Below, in pieces: positions 17,432-25,335 of a stretch of DNA of 34,540 nucleotides. Positions within the stretch are counted from its first letter, which is position 1; every line of letters begins with the position of its first letter. The notes under the pieces were generated by a model that was not told the DNA's origin, made no database searches, and worked only from the letters and a program-made list of their open reading frames with translations. Source of the stretch: Cupriavidus sp. UYMMa02A (GTDB lineage Bacteria; Pseudomonadota; Gammaproteobacteria; Burkholderiales; Burkholderiaceae); assembly GCA_001725945.1 (NCBI GenBank), contig LRMT01000023.1, positions 1 to 34,540 of the forward strand, in the 5' to 3' direction. A program made the translations under genes and the position numbers.

Positions 17432-17904
17432 TTAGCGAGTGAGGCGGTAGCCGCCGGCACCCGAGACGAGATAAACCTGCTCGCCGGTGACTAATTGCTG
17501 ATCAGCGTCTTGCGTGACGACGATCTGACGGCCGCTGTCCGTACGGACAATGACCTCTACGCCATGCGCCGGCTCAAGTGATTGGCTGCCGTCTGCGCGA
17601 TGACCGCGGAAACGGTTCCTGACAGAGCACCGGCCAGGTAACGACCATCGCCGTTGCCGATGACGTGGGCACCAAGCACCGCGCCAACAACGGCACCCAG
17701 AACGCCCGGCACCCCGGCGGTCGCGGACATCATGCTGTCGCTGTCCACAATCGTGACGGGGCGGACCCGGACGACGGTAACAGCTTCAGCGCTACCAAGA
17801 CGCAGCGCTTCGGAACTCCGGTAGGTGTTCGGCGAAGTCGGCTGTGCAGCGCAGCCAGTGAAGATGGCGCAGCAAAGAAAAAGCAGGAAGATACGCTTGC
17901 TCAT
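17432..17904 (-). CDS. SlyB-like outer-membrane lipoprotein, one frameshift
   Basis: A lipoprotein signal peptide is clear: MSKRIFLLFLCCAIFTGCAA with a lipobox Cys at residue 18. A glycine-zipper segment follows (GVPGVLGAVVGAVLGAHVIGN), then YLAGALSGTVSAVIA. The frame stops early at 17557. A one-base shift near 17578 continues LEPAHGVEVIVRTDSGRQIV, then VTQDADQQLVTGEQVYLVSG, to a stop at 17432; this is the usual C-terminal beta domain of the SlyB/glycine-zipper-2TM family. Such proteins sit in the outer membrane and affect envelope integrity. Its ribosome-binding site lies in a hairpin. Confidence 0.8.
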
Positions 17905-18040
17905 GATGGCCTCAACGAAAGATGGGCCAACATGCCCACGAGCAGGAAGGCCCGTAGGTAGGGGAGAAAAAAGATATCCGGCTATACAACCGGAGAGGTC
18001 GATGCGTCTGAGACGCGGTAGGTGCGCTAATGGTAGCAGG
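17905..18040 (-). promoter_or_regulatory. Structured leader, copy E, before the lipoprotein gene
   Basis: Hairpin GCGTC-TCA-GACGC (18004-18016), nine-base linker ATCGACCTC, second hairpin TCCGG-N8-CCGGA (17977-17994), then TATCTTTTTTC. Near the start codon, strand GTGGGC (17934-17939) can pair with GCCCAT, while TGGCC of the same middle strand (17921-17929) can pair with GGCCA next to the ATG (17905-17911), covering the Shine-Dalgarno GAGG. A possible -10 box CATTAG lies at 18027-18032. Confidence 0.6.
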
Positions 18041-18068
18041 CTCGCCGACAGTTGTGGAGAGGTCTGGG

Positions 18069-18803
18069 CTATAGCACACCACCCACTTCGCGAGCGAGGC
18101 TGTCAAGGACAGTTTCCGCGAACAGCTCGCGCGACAGCCGCAATTGCAGGCCACCATCCTCTGCCGCCGCAAGCGACAAGACCGCGTCGACGACATCGAG
18201 CCACGCGCCACGGCGCACGTTCAAGGTCTGTCGCTGCGAAAGCGGTGTCGCGTGCCTGGCACGGGCCACCGTCGCCTCGAAGCCAGACAGATCGAACTTG
18301 GGTCGACCGTCTCGGCGCTCGTCACAGAAGCTTGTGAGCAAGAACTCGGCGTAGTCCTCCAACGACTGGCCATTTGACTGCGCCAGCTCCTGGACCCACG
18401 CGCGCACGCGCGGTCCCAACTGTAGTACGAGGTAGCTGCCGGATGCCCTTTCTTGAGCGGTCACAGTGCTGCCACCTTCGGCGAACTGCCAGCACCAGCT
18501 ATCGCCGATCGCATAGAGGCACTGCTCCTTGCCGCCCACCACATGCACCTCGGGGTGGAACCATTCGACGTGATCGTTCTCTTCGAACAGAAACGCACGC
18601 CGACCCTCCACGTAAGCGACGCTCGGCATCACAGCACATAGCGCGTCGCCGTCCTCACGGGTGAACATCGGGACCGGAAAACCGTTCCACATCGCGCCGT
18701 TCCAGTAGGCGCCGACGGCTGCGTTGTTCGGCAACCAACTGCCCGTCACGACGACGCGACGGTATGTGCCGGGTACATTGCTTTGGATCGAGGAAATACT
18801 CAT
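18069..18803 (-). CDS. Hypothetical protein, 244 residues
   Basis: Intact and unrecognised. The N-terminal half has Trp/Gly-rich beta-type sequence (VVVTGSWLPNNAAVGAYWNG, then REDGDALCAVMPSVAYVEG) and DSWCWQFAEGG. The C-terminal half is helical (VRAWVQELAQSNGQSLEDYA and DVVDAVLSLAAAEDGGLQL). I chose ATG 18803 (MSISSIQSNVPG) because GGAG lies seven bases upstream; a longer frame to 18944 would run through the leader structure. It is preceded by a full leader (copy F) and appears monocistronic. Confidence 0.7.
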   Translation of the reverse strand: MSISSIQSNVPGTYRRVVVTGSWLPNNAAVGAYWNGAMWNGFPVPMFTREDGDALCAVMPSVAYVEGRRAFLFEENDHVEWFHPEVHVVGGKEQCLYAIGDSWCWQFAEGGSTVTAQERASGSYLVLQLGPRVRAWVQELAQSNGQSLEDYAEFLLTSFCDERRDGRPKFDLSGFEATVARARHATPLSQRQTLNVRRGAWLDVVDAVLSLAAAEDGGLQLRLSRELFAETVLDSLAREVGGVL

Positions 18804-18955
18804 ATCGTGCTCCAAGGAAAAAAAATGGAGCACGCCGCAGGGGACTGGTGCCCCAACGGGTTGAAAAAATGATGTGGCGACAGCCACGAGCTCGATGCAT
18901 CTGAGACGCGAGGTGCGCCGCGATCCTAGCAGCGCGGCGCTCACTCATGCAACCA
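18804..18955 (-). promoter_or_regulatory. Promoter and structured leader, copy F, with terminator/RBS switch
   Basis: Promoter candidate TTGCAT (18947-18952), 18 bases, TAGGAT (18923-18928). Hairpin GCGTC-TCA-GATGC (18897-18909; one G-T pair), linker ATCGAGCTC, second hairpin GTGGC-TGTC-GCCAC (18874-18887). Then GGGGCAC (18848-18854) pairs with GTGCTCC (18827-18833) and is followed by eight T (18818-18825), a convincing terminator. The same GTGCTCC also pairs perfectly with GGAGCAC (18807-18813), which holds the Shine-Dalgarno. The two foldings exclude each other. Confidence 0.65.
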
Positions 18956-19286
18956 AGCCACCCAGAGAAACGTTCATCGCCGATTTGCGCGGTGGTGGAC
19001 GGTCTCACCGTTCAACTGATTCAAAGTGGGGGCCGGGCCGGACCCTGCTGCATTGACGTAAGCGGAGATCAAAGCGCTGTAGCGTTTCGGACGGGCGGCA
19101 CAAGGTGAGAACGTGGTTTGATTTCGCCTGTGAAGCGGACTACGGCCATTCGATTCGACGACGCGAATGGCCCTTGAGCGCCGGTCTCCGTCGTGCGCTG
19201 CCCGCAGAATTCCGTCGTCCTCCCCGCAGCACACTCGCATCGCCATATGCAGGTTCATCGCCAATTATGCTGGGCGTGGCGAGCCA
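18956..19286. other. Intergenic stretch without a convincing gene
   Basis: This lies between the promoter of the 18803 gene and the terminator of the PRTRC operon. Short open frames exist on both strands but none has a ribosome-binding site, recognisable product or good codon pattern. Confidence 0.5.
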
Positions 19287-19321
19287 AATAAAAGGCCACC
19301 CCCGAACATGTCGGGGATGGC
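19287..19321 (-). terminator. Intrinsic terminator of the PRTRC operon
   Basis: On the minus strand GCCATCCCCGA pairs with TCGGGGGTGGC (19295-19321, with one G-T) over a five-base loop and is followed by CTTTTATTT. It lies five bases after the stop of the ThiF gene. Confidence 0.85.
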
Positions 19322-19325
19322 GGGC

Positions 19326-20088
19326 TCAATTGGTCTGGCGAGTTGCGCGAGTCGCACGACCCTTCGGCTCCGGCAGGCGATACCCAAAACGTGCCCAAGC
19401 CTGGGGATTCACTGGCAGTGGATTCGTTCGACCCACCGCCAAGTTCACAAACGCGCCGCAGTACTGTAAGGTGCCCGTGCGAAATAGTGTCCAAAGCAGA
19501 TTGTAAGCCTGCACCGCGATCGCCTGATTGATCACCAACGACTGCCTGGTGAGCGCATCTGCCATGGAGCAGGACGGCGCCGTGTCCTTCTTGTCCCCTT
19601 TCGGGTCCAGAAGCTCAGGGAACAAGTCGCCCACATGGGGCAACCGTGTCGCCGCCTTTCCACGGACCTGGCCTAAAATCACCTGGCCGCTGTCCGACTC
19701 ATTACCGCAGTCGAGATAGTAGCCGCCACCTCCGCGTATCAACGCATCCGATCACCATGTCGCATTGGAAGCGATCCCGACTGTCAACCCGACAGACTCG
19801 CGCTTCCCAGCGCGTGCCCATCAGGTTGTTCAGGCGATTCACCAGTAAGGTTGCCTTGGCCTGTCCGACGTCGACAGGATAGAAGCCTTGACGGCCGACA
19901 TTGGTCTCGCTGACGATGTCATCATCGTAGACCGTGCACTCGATACCGCCTGGGTGGCCCAGCTCCAGCATGGCGTGATGCAGACGCGCCAGATTGGGAA
20001 GCAGCGCGCTGCCAGTGCCACCGGCACCCACGACAACAATGCTCCAGGCACGCTTGGTCATGTCCGAAGGGATACAGTGCTCGATCAT
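19326..20088 (-). CDS. PRTRC system ThiF-family (E1-like) protein, broken in the middle
   Basis: An E1/ThiF Rossmann fold begins SIVVVGAGGTGSALLPNLAR (ATP-binding G-x-G-x-x-G). It continues with VYDDDIVSETNVGRQGFYP, the adenylation-site pattern in which D binds the nucleotide and N-x-x-R-Q contacts phosphate, and then MVIGCVDTR. The frame then breaks near 19740 and resumes at GGGYYLDCGNESDSGQVILGQ, then PSCSMADALTRQSLVINQAI, which contains the candidate catalytic Cys. In E1-like proteins roughly 20 residues normally separate the CVD motif from the YxLDxGN motif. Here almost none do, so an out-of-frame deletion of some 60 bases, or an assembly collapse, is likely. The ATG at 20088 overlaps the stop of gene A (ATGA). 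Confidence 0.85.
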
Positions 20089-20732
20089 GCCACGACCTCC
20101 GTGCTGGCGACCGCATACCACTCTGCTGGCACCGTCTCCACCTTCTCGAAGATTCCCTTGGCGCAGAGCCGCAGCGCCATGGAAGGAGCCGCGGAAGCGC
20201 AGTTGCCGATCACGAACGCAAACTTGACGTCGTGCCGGTCGTCGACATCGTCCGTCACCGAGAAAAACGCTGGCGCGTGGCCATGGGAATGGCAATCCAC
20301 TACCAGCACATCATCGCCAGCCAGTGGGGGCCGTTCATACTTCAAGTGGCCAGCGCTGTGCTCCAGGATTCGCACTGGAAGCAGCCGGAATGCCGACGTG
20401 GCGACGTTCCAGACGATCCATGCGCCCGTTTCCTTTGGGTACGCAGATCGGGCCATGGCGGCGAAGTCGCCGATCAGGCTCGCCGGGATGCGGCCGCACG
20501 TCAGGTCCGTTTCCTCGCTCGCGTCACCATAGGGAATGGCGGTGCGATGCTGGAAAGGCCCCAGCCGACGAACAACCCTGAGCCATGGGCGGGCGATCTC
20601 AAGAAATACACCATTGGCGGCAATGAGCAGCCGCTCCCCAGCACGGGGCATGGGTTCGAGCCTGGAGAAGCGCGGCACCATGACGGACGGGAAAGATTGT
20701 TGCAGGGTAACATCAGCAGGATGCATGGTCAT
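20085..20732 (-). CDS. PRTRC system protein A, JAMM-type peptidase
   Basis: An intact protein of about 215 residues. It carries the JAMM/MPN+ metal site: a Glu in YPKETGAWIVW, then DCHSHGHAPAFFSVTDD, which fits H-x-H-x7-S-x2-D exactly. Such peptidases remove ubiquitin-like proteins from targets or trim their precursors. The family is named PRTRC protein A (Prok-JAB type). ATG 20732 overlaps the stop of gene B in an ATGA arrangement, and its own stop overlaps thiF in the same way, so A, B and ThiF are probably made in coupled amounts. All metal ligands are present, so the enzyme should be active. Confidence 0.88.
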   Translation of the reverse strand: MTMHPADVTLQQSFPSVMVPRFSRLEPMPRAGERLLIAANGVFLEIARPWLRVVRRLGPFQHRTAIPYGDASEETDLTCGRIPASLIGDFAAMARSAYPKETGAWIVWNVATSAFRLLPVRILEHSAGHLKYERPPLAGDDVLVVDCHSHGHAPAFFSVTDDVDDRHDVKFAFVIGNCASAAPSMALRLCAKGIFEKVETVPAEWYAVASTEVVA

Positions 20733-21451
20733 TTGTCCAGTTTGCCGGCGATCAGATCGGTCAGCGTGCATTTCATGGGGATGAGGACCTGTTTCGGGTA
20801 GTCGGTGAACTGACCGTCGAGCATGTCCTTCCAGAAGGCATAGGCGCCATGCTCGACATTGACGCGCTGGGCCCCATGATTGGGATGGGTGAAGGCGGAG
20901 TCGAAGAACCCAGATTCCCAGCCGGCAATGGATGCAACGTCGATCTGCTTGGGCACATGCGCACTACCAATGCAGATCTTCCCATTGTCCCAAGTGTTGA
21001 AATATGGCGGCTCGTGAAGCACCGTTTCGGGTACCGGACGGTCTTCGTCGGACAGCGCAAAGACGCGGAAGCCCGTATGCGAAGCCTGGAAGATCAAGGC
21101 CGGATGCGGCACCACCGCGCTGCGTTCGCCAAGTTCCTTGCACTTGAAGAACACGCGCCGATGGTCAGTCGGACACCACCACGTCACCGCGGCGGGGCTG
21201 ATCGACAGGACGTTCGGCGTCAGGAACTCGCCTTTGGGAAGCGAGGCCTCGGCGACCTGGCGTACCGCCTGAATCAGCGCCTGACGATTGAGCGGTGTGC
21301 CCGCGCCAATAACCGGTCGTCCGGTACCGGAATCGGCCTCGATCCGATGCGCGGTGGCATACGAGAACTCGGCTAGAGATCGGCCGTAGAGCAAAACGGC
21401 CCCTTGCAGGGCCACGTCATGCGACCGCGTGGCGGTCAGGATTTCGGCCAT
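20729..21451 (-). CDS. PRTRC system protein B, E2-like
   Basis: An intact 240-residue protein. The central region ALIFQASHTGFRVFALS, then PPYFNTWDNGKICIGSAHVP, resembles the E2 fold, with the Cys of GKICIG at the position of the E2 catalytic cysteine just after the P-x(n)-N-x-x-G-x-I-C pattern. Comparative studies place this family (Prok-E2_D) among bacterial ubiquitin-conjugating-like enzymes. AGGAGG lies five bases before the ATG at 21451. It sits between PRTRC F and A in the operon. Transfer of protein C through this Cys is inference. Confidence 0.85.
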   Translation of the reverse strand: MAEILTATRSHDVALQGAVLLYGRSLAEFSYATAHRIEADSGTGRPVIGAGTPLNRQALIQAVRQVAEASLPKGEFLTPNVLSISPAAVTWWCPTDHRRVFFKCKELGERSAVVPHPALIFQASHTGFRVFALSDEDRPVPETVLHEPPYFNTWDNGKICIGSAHVPKQIDVASIAGWESGFFDSAFTHPNHGAQRVNVEHGAYAFWKDMLDGQFTDYPKQVLIPMKCTLTDLIAGKLDK

Positions 21452-21460
21452 GTGGCCCTC

Positions 21461-22599
21461 CTATGAGGAAATGAGTGTGAGTACACGATCGAGCGCGCCG
21501 ATGATCTGCAGCATGCTGGTCAGGTTACCGAACTGATGGCGGATAGCCTTGCGCTCCGTCGCGATCGGGATAAAGCACTGGAACATCGTGGCATCGCCAC
21601 CGTTGTTCACGCACTCAAAGTGGTTGTCGAGCACCTCCGACACGTAATCGCTGTCGCAGTACGCGATGGTGGCGGCCGAGTAGGCCGGCTCCGCCCACTG
21701 GGCGCTGGCGATGGCAGAGCTTTCACCCGCTTTCGCCAGCGTCAGCCGAAGATCGGCCAGTGCCGCGCACGTTTCACTCAGCCACTTATCGCTGGAGCGC
21801 GCCAGGGCACGCAAGCTGCGTGACCCTAGCTGCTGCAGACTGGACGAACCCGGCTGGACATGTGCGTACTGAGGCAGCGTGTCGTCCGGTGCCAGCTCCG
21901 CCCGCACCACGGATGGCAGATAGCGATCGATGTCTGCGGCGTCTCCGCCCCAGTTCTCTTTGAGAAAATCCCGTGCACTGTCGTCGTCGGCCAACGTCGC
22001 GTCGTAGTCCCAGTGCCACCGGGCAAATTCGTCCAATAGCACATCAGCGTCCGAACGAACAGCGACTTCCCGCACGCGGCATTGATCAGGCTCATCGCGG
22101 TGAAGAGCAGCGACGGGTGGGCCGTGCGCATGGCTTGCGCCCTGGCCATCCCAATCGCATAGACCTCTTCGCTCGGCAGCTCGATGGCCAGGTAAGTCGG
22201 GCTTCGAGCCCTTCTTCCCAGCCGAACTGCATGACCTGGTCCGCAGCGGCGCCCTGGTCCATCAACGCAAAGCCGAACTGCAGGCGATGACAGTGCGGGA
22301 TACGGGCCTGGAGCCACGCGAACATTGCTTGCGCGAAGGCATCGCCGGCCCCGGTGGGGTTACACACGTCGCTCGCCCGCAGTGCCCCGGCTTCAAACTG
22401 TGCGATCACCAGGTCGGTGATCTCACTTCGTCGCCATAGATCACGCGCGCGTGCCGGGCACGGCGCGGGAGGACCCCAGGCAGTGTCAGAAAATCATGGG
22501 CAGCTCGACGTCCGGCAACGGGATGCTGTCGGTGTGACGTCCATGCGGGTTGCTGTCCTTGATCGATATCAGGAACAACGACCGAGGATCGAACAACAT
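21461..22599 (-). CDS. PRTRC system protein F, several frameshifts
   Basis: It begins MLFDPRSLFLISIKDSNPHG after GAGGAG, which fits PRTRC F. The frame changes near 22492, 22425, 22200 and 22075. The reconstructed order is: LTLPGVLPRRARHARVIYGDE; DLVIAQFEAGALRASDVCNP with GAGDAFAQAMFAWLQARI; LAIELPSEEVYAIGMARAQA with LLFTAMSLINAACGKSLFVR; then the intact C-terminal half (REVAVRSDADVLLDEFARWH to the stop at 21461). No in-frame stops occur. Total about 380 residues. The biochemical role of F is unknown. It follows an internal terminator-like hairpin after gene C. Confidence 0.8.
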
Positions 22600-22620
22600 T
22601 GTTGGGTCTCCTCAGAATGA

Positions 22621-22645
22621 ACGAAAACCGCCCTTTCGGGCGGCT
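22621..22645 (-). terminator. Terminator-like hairpin inside the PRTRC operon
   Basis: On the minus strand CCGCCC-GAAA-GGGCGG (22628-22643) is followed by TTTTCGTT. It lies between the stop of gene C and the start of gene F. A GAAA tetraloop and T-tract make a credible partial terminator that would lower expression of F, B, A and ThiF relative to ParB, E and C. Confidence 0.65.
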
Positions 22646-22691
22646 CCTTGTTGATGGCGGCGAACTGTCCGGTGGACAGTGCTTCATGAGG

Positions 22692-22916
22692 TCAGATTTG
22701 CGCATGCACGCCCTTCGCGCCGGCGGCGCGGACGAACGTGAAGCGAGCGACATCGCCCTTATGCTCCGGACCATCCACCGCGGCGGTGGTAAGTTCCGGG
22801 TACTGGACGGCGTAGACATCCCTCACCTGCTCGGGCGTGAACTTCGGACCGGGGTCCATCAGCGTCATGCCGTTGTAGGAGAACTCGCGGGTGAGCTTTT
22901 TGACTTCGATTGCCAC
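22692..22916 (-). CDS. PRTRC system protein C, ubiquitin-like
   Basis: 74 residues starting with GTG 22916 (AAAGGAG five bases upstream): MAIEVKKLTREFSYNGMTLM, then DPGPKFTPEQVRDVYAVQYP and a final beta strand RFTFVRAAGAKG plus the tail VHAQI. Size and strand-helix-strand order match the PRTRC C family, assigned to prokaryotic ubiquitin-like proteins (Prok_Ub). The conserved G-x-K-G near the end is where a ubiquitin-like C-terminus would lie. Here five residues follow it, which could be trimmed by the JAMM protein A; that step is inference. It lies between E and F. Confidence 0.88.
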   Translation of the reverse strand: MAIEVKKLTREFSYNGMTLMDPGPKFTPEQVRDVYAVQYPELTTAAVDGPEHKGDVARFTFVRAAGAKGVHAQI

Positions 22917-22927
22917 GGTGGTCTCCT

Positions 22928-23374
22928 TTAGAGCAACGATGCGAGATCGGTACCAGTCAACGAGGGTCCGCCGTCTTCGGCTTTCGCCGAGGCCGCGACG
23001 CCCGCGTGGCCTCCCGGCTTGCTCTCGTCATCGTCCGTATCCGGCGAATCCGACGCCGCCGGTGTCGCAGCATTGGCCAGCGCCTCGGTGGCCTTGGTCG
23101 ACTGCAAGGACTTGGCCGCCTCCAGGATGGATTTGGTGGCCTCGGCCTGCTCTGCGAGCGACTGGCGGGCAGCCGTGACGCCGGCGACAGCATCCGCGAA
23201 ACCAACGTTGAGTTCGGCGGGCGTGGCAGACAGCGCAAGGGGCGTGGTCAGCGCAGCATCCGCAGCGTGCTTGATGACAGGCAGGACAACGACAGACATC
23301 AGGTCGCCTTGCATGGTGAGCGTGACGACAACCTTCTCGCTCGCGCGAACAAGCGGAGCCAGTTCAGTGAACAT
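22928..23374 (-). CDS. PRTRC system protein E
   Basis: An intact 148-residue protein. The N-terminal part (MFTELAPLVRASEKVVVTLT, then MQGDLMSVVVLPVIK) matches PRTRC E. The rest is a long Ala-rich helix (ADAVAGVTAARQSLAEQAEA) and an acidic disordered tail ending LTGTDLASLL. AAAGGA precedes the ATG at 23374. It lies 11 bases before gene C. The role of E is unknown. Confidence 0.85.
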   Translation of the reverse strand: MFTELAPLVRASEKVVVTLTMQGDLMSVVVLPVIKHAADAALTTPLALSATPAELNVGFADAVAGVTAARQSLAEQAEATKSILEAAKSLQSTKATEALANAATPAASDSPDTDDDESKPGGHAGVAASAKAEDGGPSLTGTDLASLL

Positions 23375-23443
23375 AGGTGAATCCTTTTGGGGAAATGGGA
23401 TAACGGACGGCGCGCACGTGTGGCGCCCTCCTACGGAAGAGAA

Positions 23444-25110
23444 TCAGTACCCGAGGACCTTGGGGACCTTGCCGCTGTAGTCGAAGCCATTGACGGCCAG
23501 GAGGCCGGCAACCACTTCCGGCTTCGACTTGCCGAACAGCTTGGCGAAGCCGTCGCCCAGCACCTTACGGATGCCGAACTCGTCAGCCAGCACCTTCATC
23601 TCGGACTTGGTTAGCATCTCCAGGAAGTCCTGCGACTTCTGTAGGTTCCAGTGGTTTCGCAAGTCGAGCTTGTGATACCGGCATAGTTCCTTGAGGTTAC
23701 TCACATCCATGCCGTCGATGGCCGCTACCGTCATGCCAATGGTCAACTGCTGGCGGCGGCCAGTGTCCATGGCGTGGACCGCCGTGAGACAGCCTTGCAG
23801 CGTCGACGATCCCTTCTGCTCGGTCAGCTTCTCGAAGAACTTGCTCATCACGTCGCCGCCGATGTTGCGCGACAGACCGTTTAGGGCGATCGAAAGCAGG
23901 TAGGCATTGGCCTGCTCGGCGTTCTGCGCGACTTCCTTGCGCAGCGCCTTGCGCCAGAGCTCGGTGCGGTACTGCTTCACCTTCTCCGACTCGCTGATTG
24001 ACGTGACCGGCTTGTCTGCAGCGGCGGAGGATTTGTCCCCCTTCGTTGCAGTAGCCGGCTTGCCGGCGGTCTGCTTTCCTGCAGGTTCCTTGGCTGCGTC
24101 ACGCTCAGCCTTGATCCGAGCTGCTACCTTCTTCTGGTTACATGCCGTATCGAAGCACTGGCCGCTGTAGACCTTGCCCATGGAATCCGGCAGACCGCTG
24201 ACCGCAGCGCCGAAACTCTGGCAGGCGTGACAGGCCTTGGCCTGCTCCTCACCGACACCCGTCGAACCATCCACCTTCAGTTGAATGCGGGTATGGTTAT
24301 CGCCGGTTCGGATGATGCGCACGATCGGAAACTCTTCCTTCAGACCGTAGACAATGCCTTCGAGCTTGCGGTCGCTCTTTTCGGTATAGCAAGCCTTGTT
24401 GGTGCAGTTTCCGGTCGCGATGGCCTCGCCAAACATCTCCGTTTGCAACGAAGAGTTGTGCGGGCAGGCGGCGCAGTCGGTCTTGTCGAAGATTGCCGCT
24501 TCGAGGCTGCACGCGGCCGCTTCGATCGTCTTTTTCAACTCCGTCACCGACTTCTTCTCGGTAATGATGACCGGCAGGAGCTTGTCCTGCTTGTCTTTGG
24601 CGAGCGTGGCGAGCAACTCGGCGTGGCCGAGCTGGATCTGGCGCTCATTCAGTGCGCCTGAACATCCGGGCTGCAATTCATCAGCGCCAAGCGCTTGTCC
24701 AGCGTCGAGCGCGACCAGCCCAGTAGCCTGGCGGCTTCCTCGCGATCGCCTTTGCAGTGGCCAACGATCTTCGAGGCGGCGGCGGCCTCCTCGGATGGCG
24801 ACATGTCCGCACGCTGGGCATTTTCGATGAGCGCCGCGCGATCGGCCTCCTCGTCAGTCATTTCCTTGACGAGGGCGGGAATCTCCCAGTCTTCGCCATG
24901 AGCGTCCATCGCACCACGGTAACGCCGCTCGCCGGCGACAAGATCAAAGTCGAACTCGTCGTCTTCGATGGGGCGGATCAGGATGGGTTGGTAGACACCG
25001 TTAGCCCGGATGGACTCGGTGATTTCAGCCATTTCAGTCGGATCAAAGTACACGCGCGGATTGCGGCCAGTACGGATCCTGCGAAGGGCAACAGCAGACG
25101 GATATTGCAT
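23444..25110 (-). CDS. PRTRC system ParB-family protein, one frameshift
   Basis: The N-terminal ParB/Srx domain has NPRVYFDPTEMAEITESIRA, then GVYQPILIRP, the nucleotide-binding LVAGERRYRGA and ALIENAQRADMSPSEEAAAA. A helix-turn-helix follows (EEAARLLGWSRSTLDKRLAL). The frame shifts near 24665 and continues LNERQIQLGHAELLATLAKD. A Cys-rich segment (CAACPHNSS, GNCTNKACY, CHACQSFG, CFDTACNQ) comes next, probably binding metal, then a Lys/Ala linker and a helical C-terminal domain ending SGKVPKVLGY. The total of about 555 residues is normal for PRTRC ParB. GGAG precedes ATG 25110. It heads the operon and may bind a centromere or regulate transcription. Confidence 0.88.
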
Positions 25111-25310
25111 GTGGGTTCTCCGAAGCGGATGGGGGGAACCCGTTGCCGCAACGGAACGTGGTTCCGATGGGGGGTGAAAAGGATGGACTGGCCCGGCAAA
25201 GCGGGAGGCCACCGTACTGCAGAAGCTGGCACCTTGCGGTGCGGGGTCGATGCGTCGGCGACGCGGAAAGTGATGGAAGAATACCTGATGACCAACTCTG
25301 CAATCAAGGG
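25111..25310 (-). promoter_or_regulatory. Promoter and structured leader, copy G, of the PRTRC operon
   Basis: Promoter candidate TTGATT (25302-25307), 18 bases, TATTCT (25278-25283). Hairpin GCGTC-GCC-GACGC (25252-25264), linker ATCGACCCC, second hairpin GCACC-GCAA-GGTGC (25229-25242). Near the ATG, CGGAACC (25161-25167) can pair with GGTTCC (25135-25140), or GGGTTC (25136-25141) with GAACCC (25113-25118), which closes a loop holding the Shine-Dalgarno GGAG. A stem CGGAAC/GTTCCG can sequester the first strand. Confidence 0.65.
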
Positions 25311-25335
25311 ATGCCGACAGGCCCGATTCCAGGCG

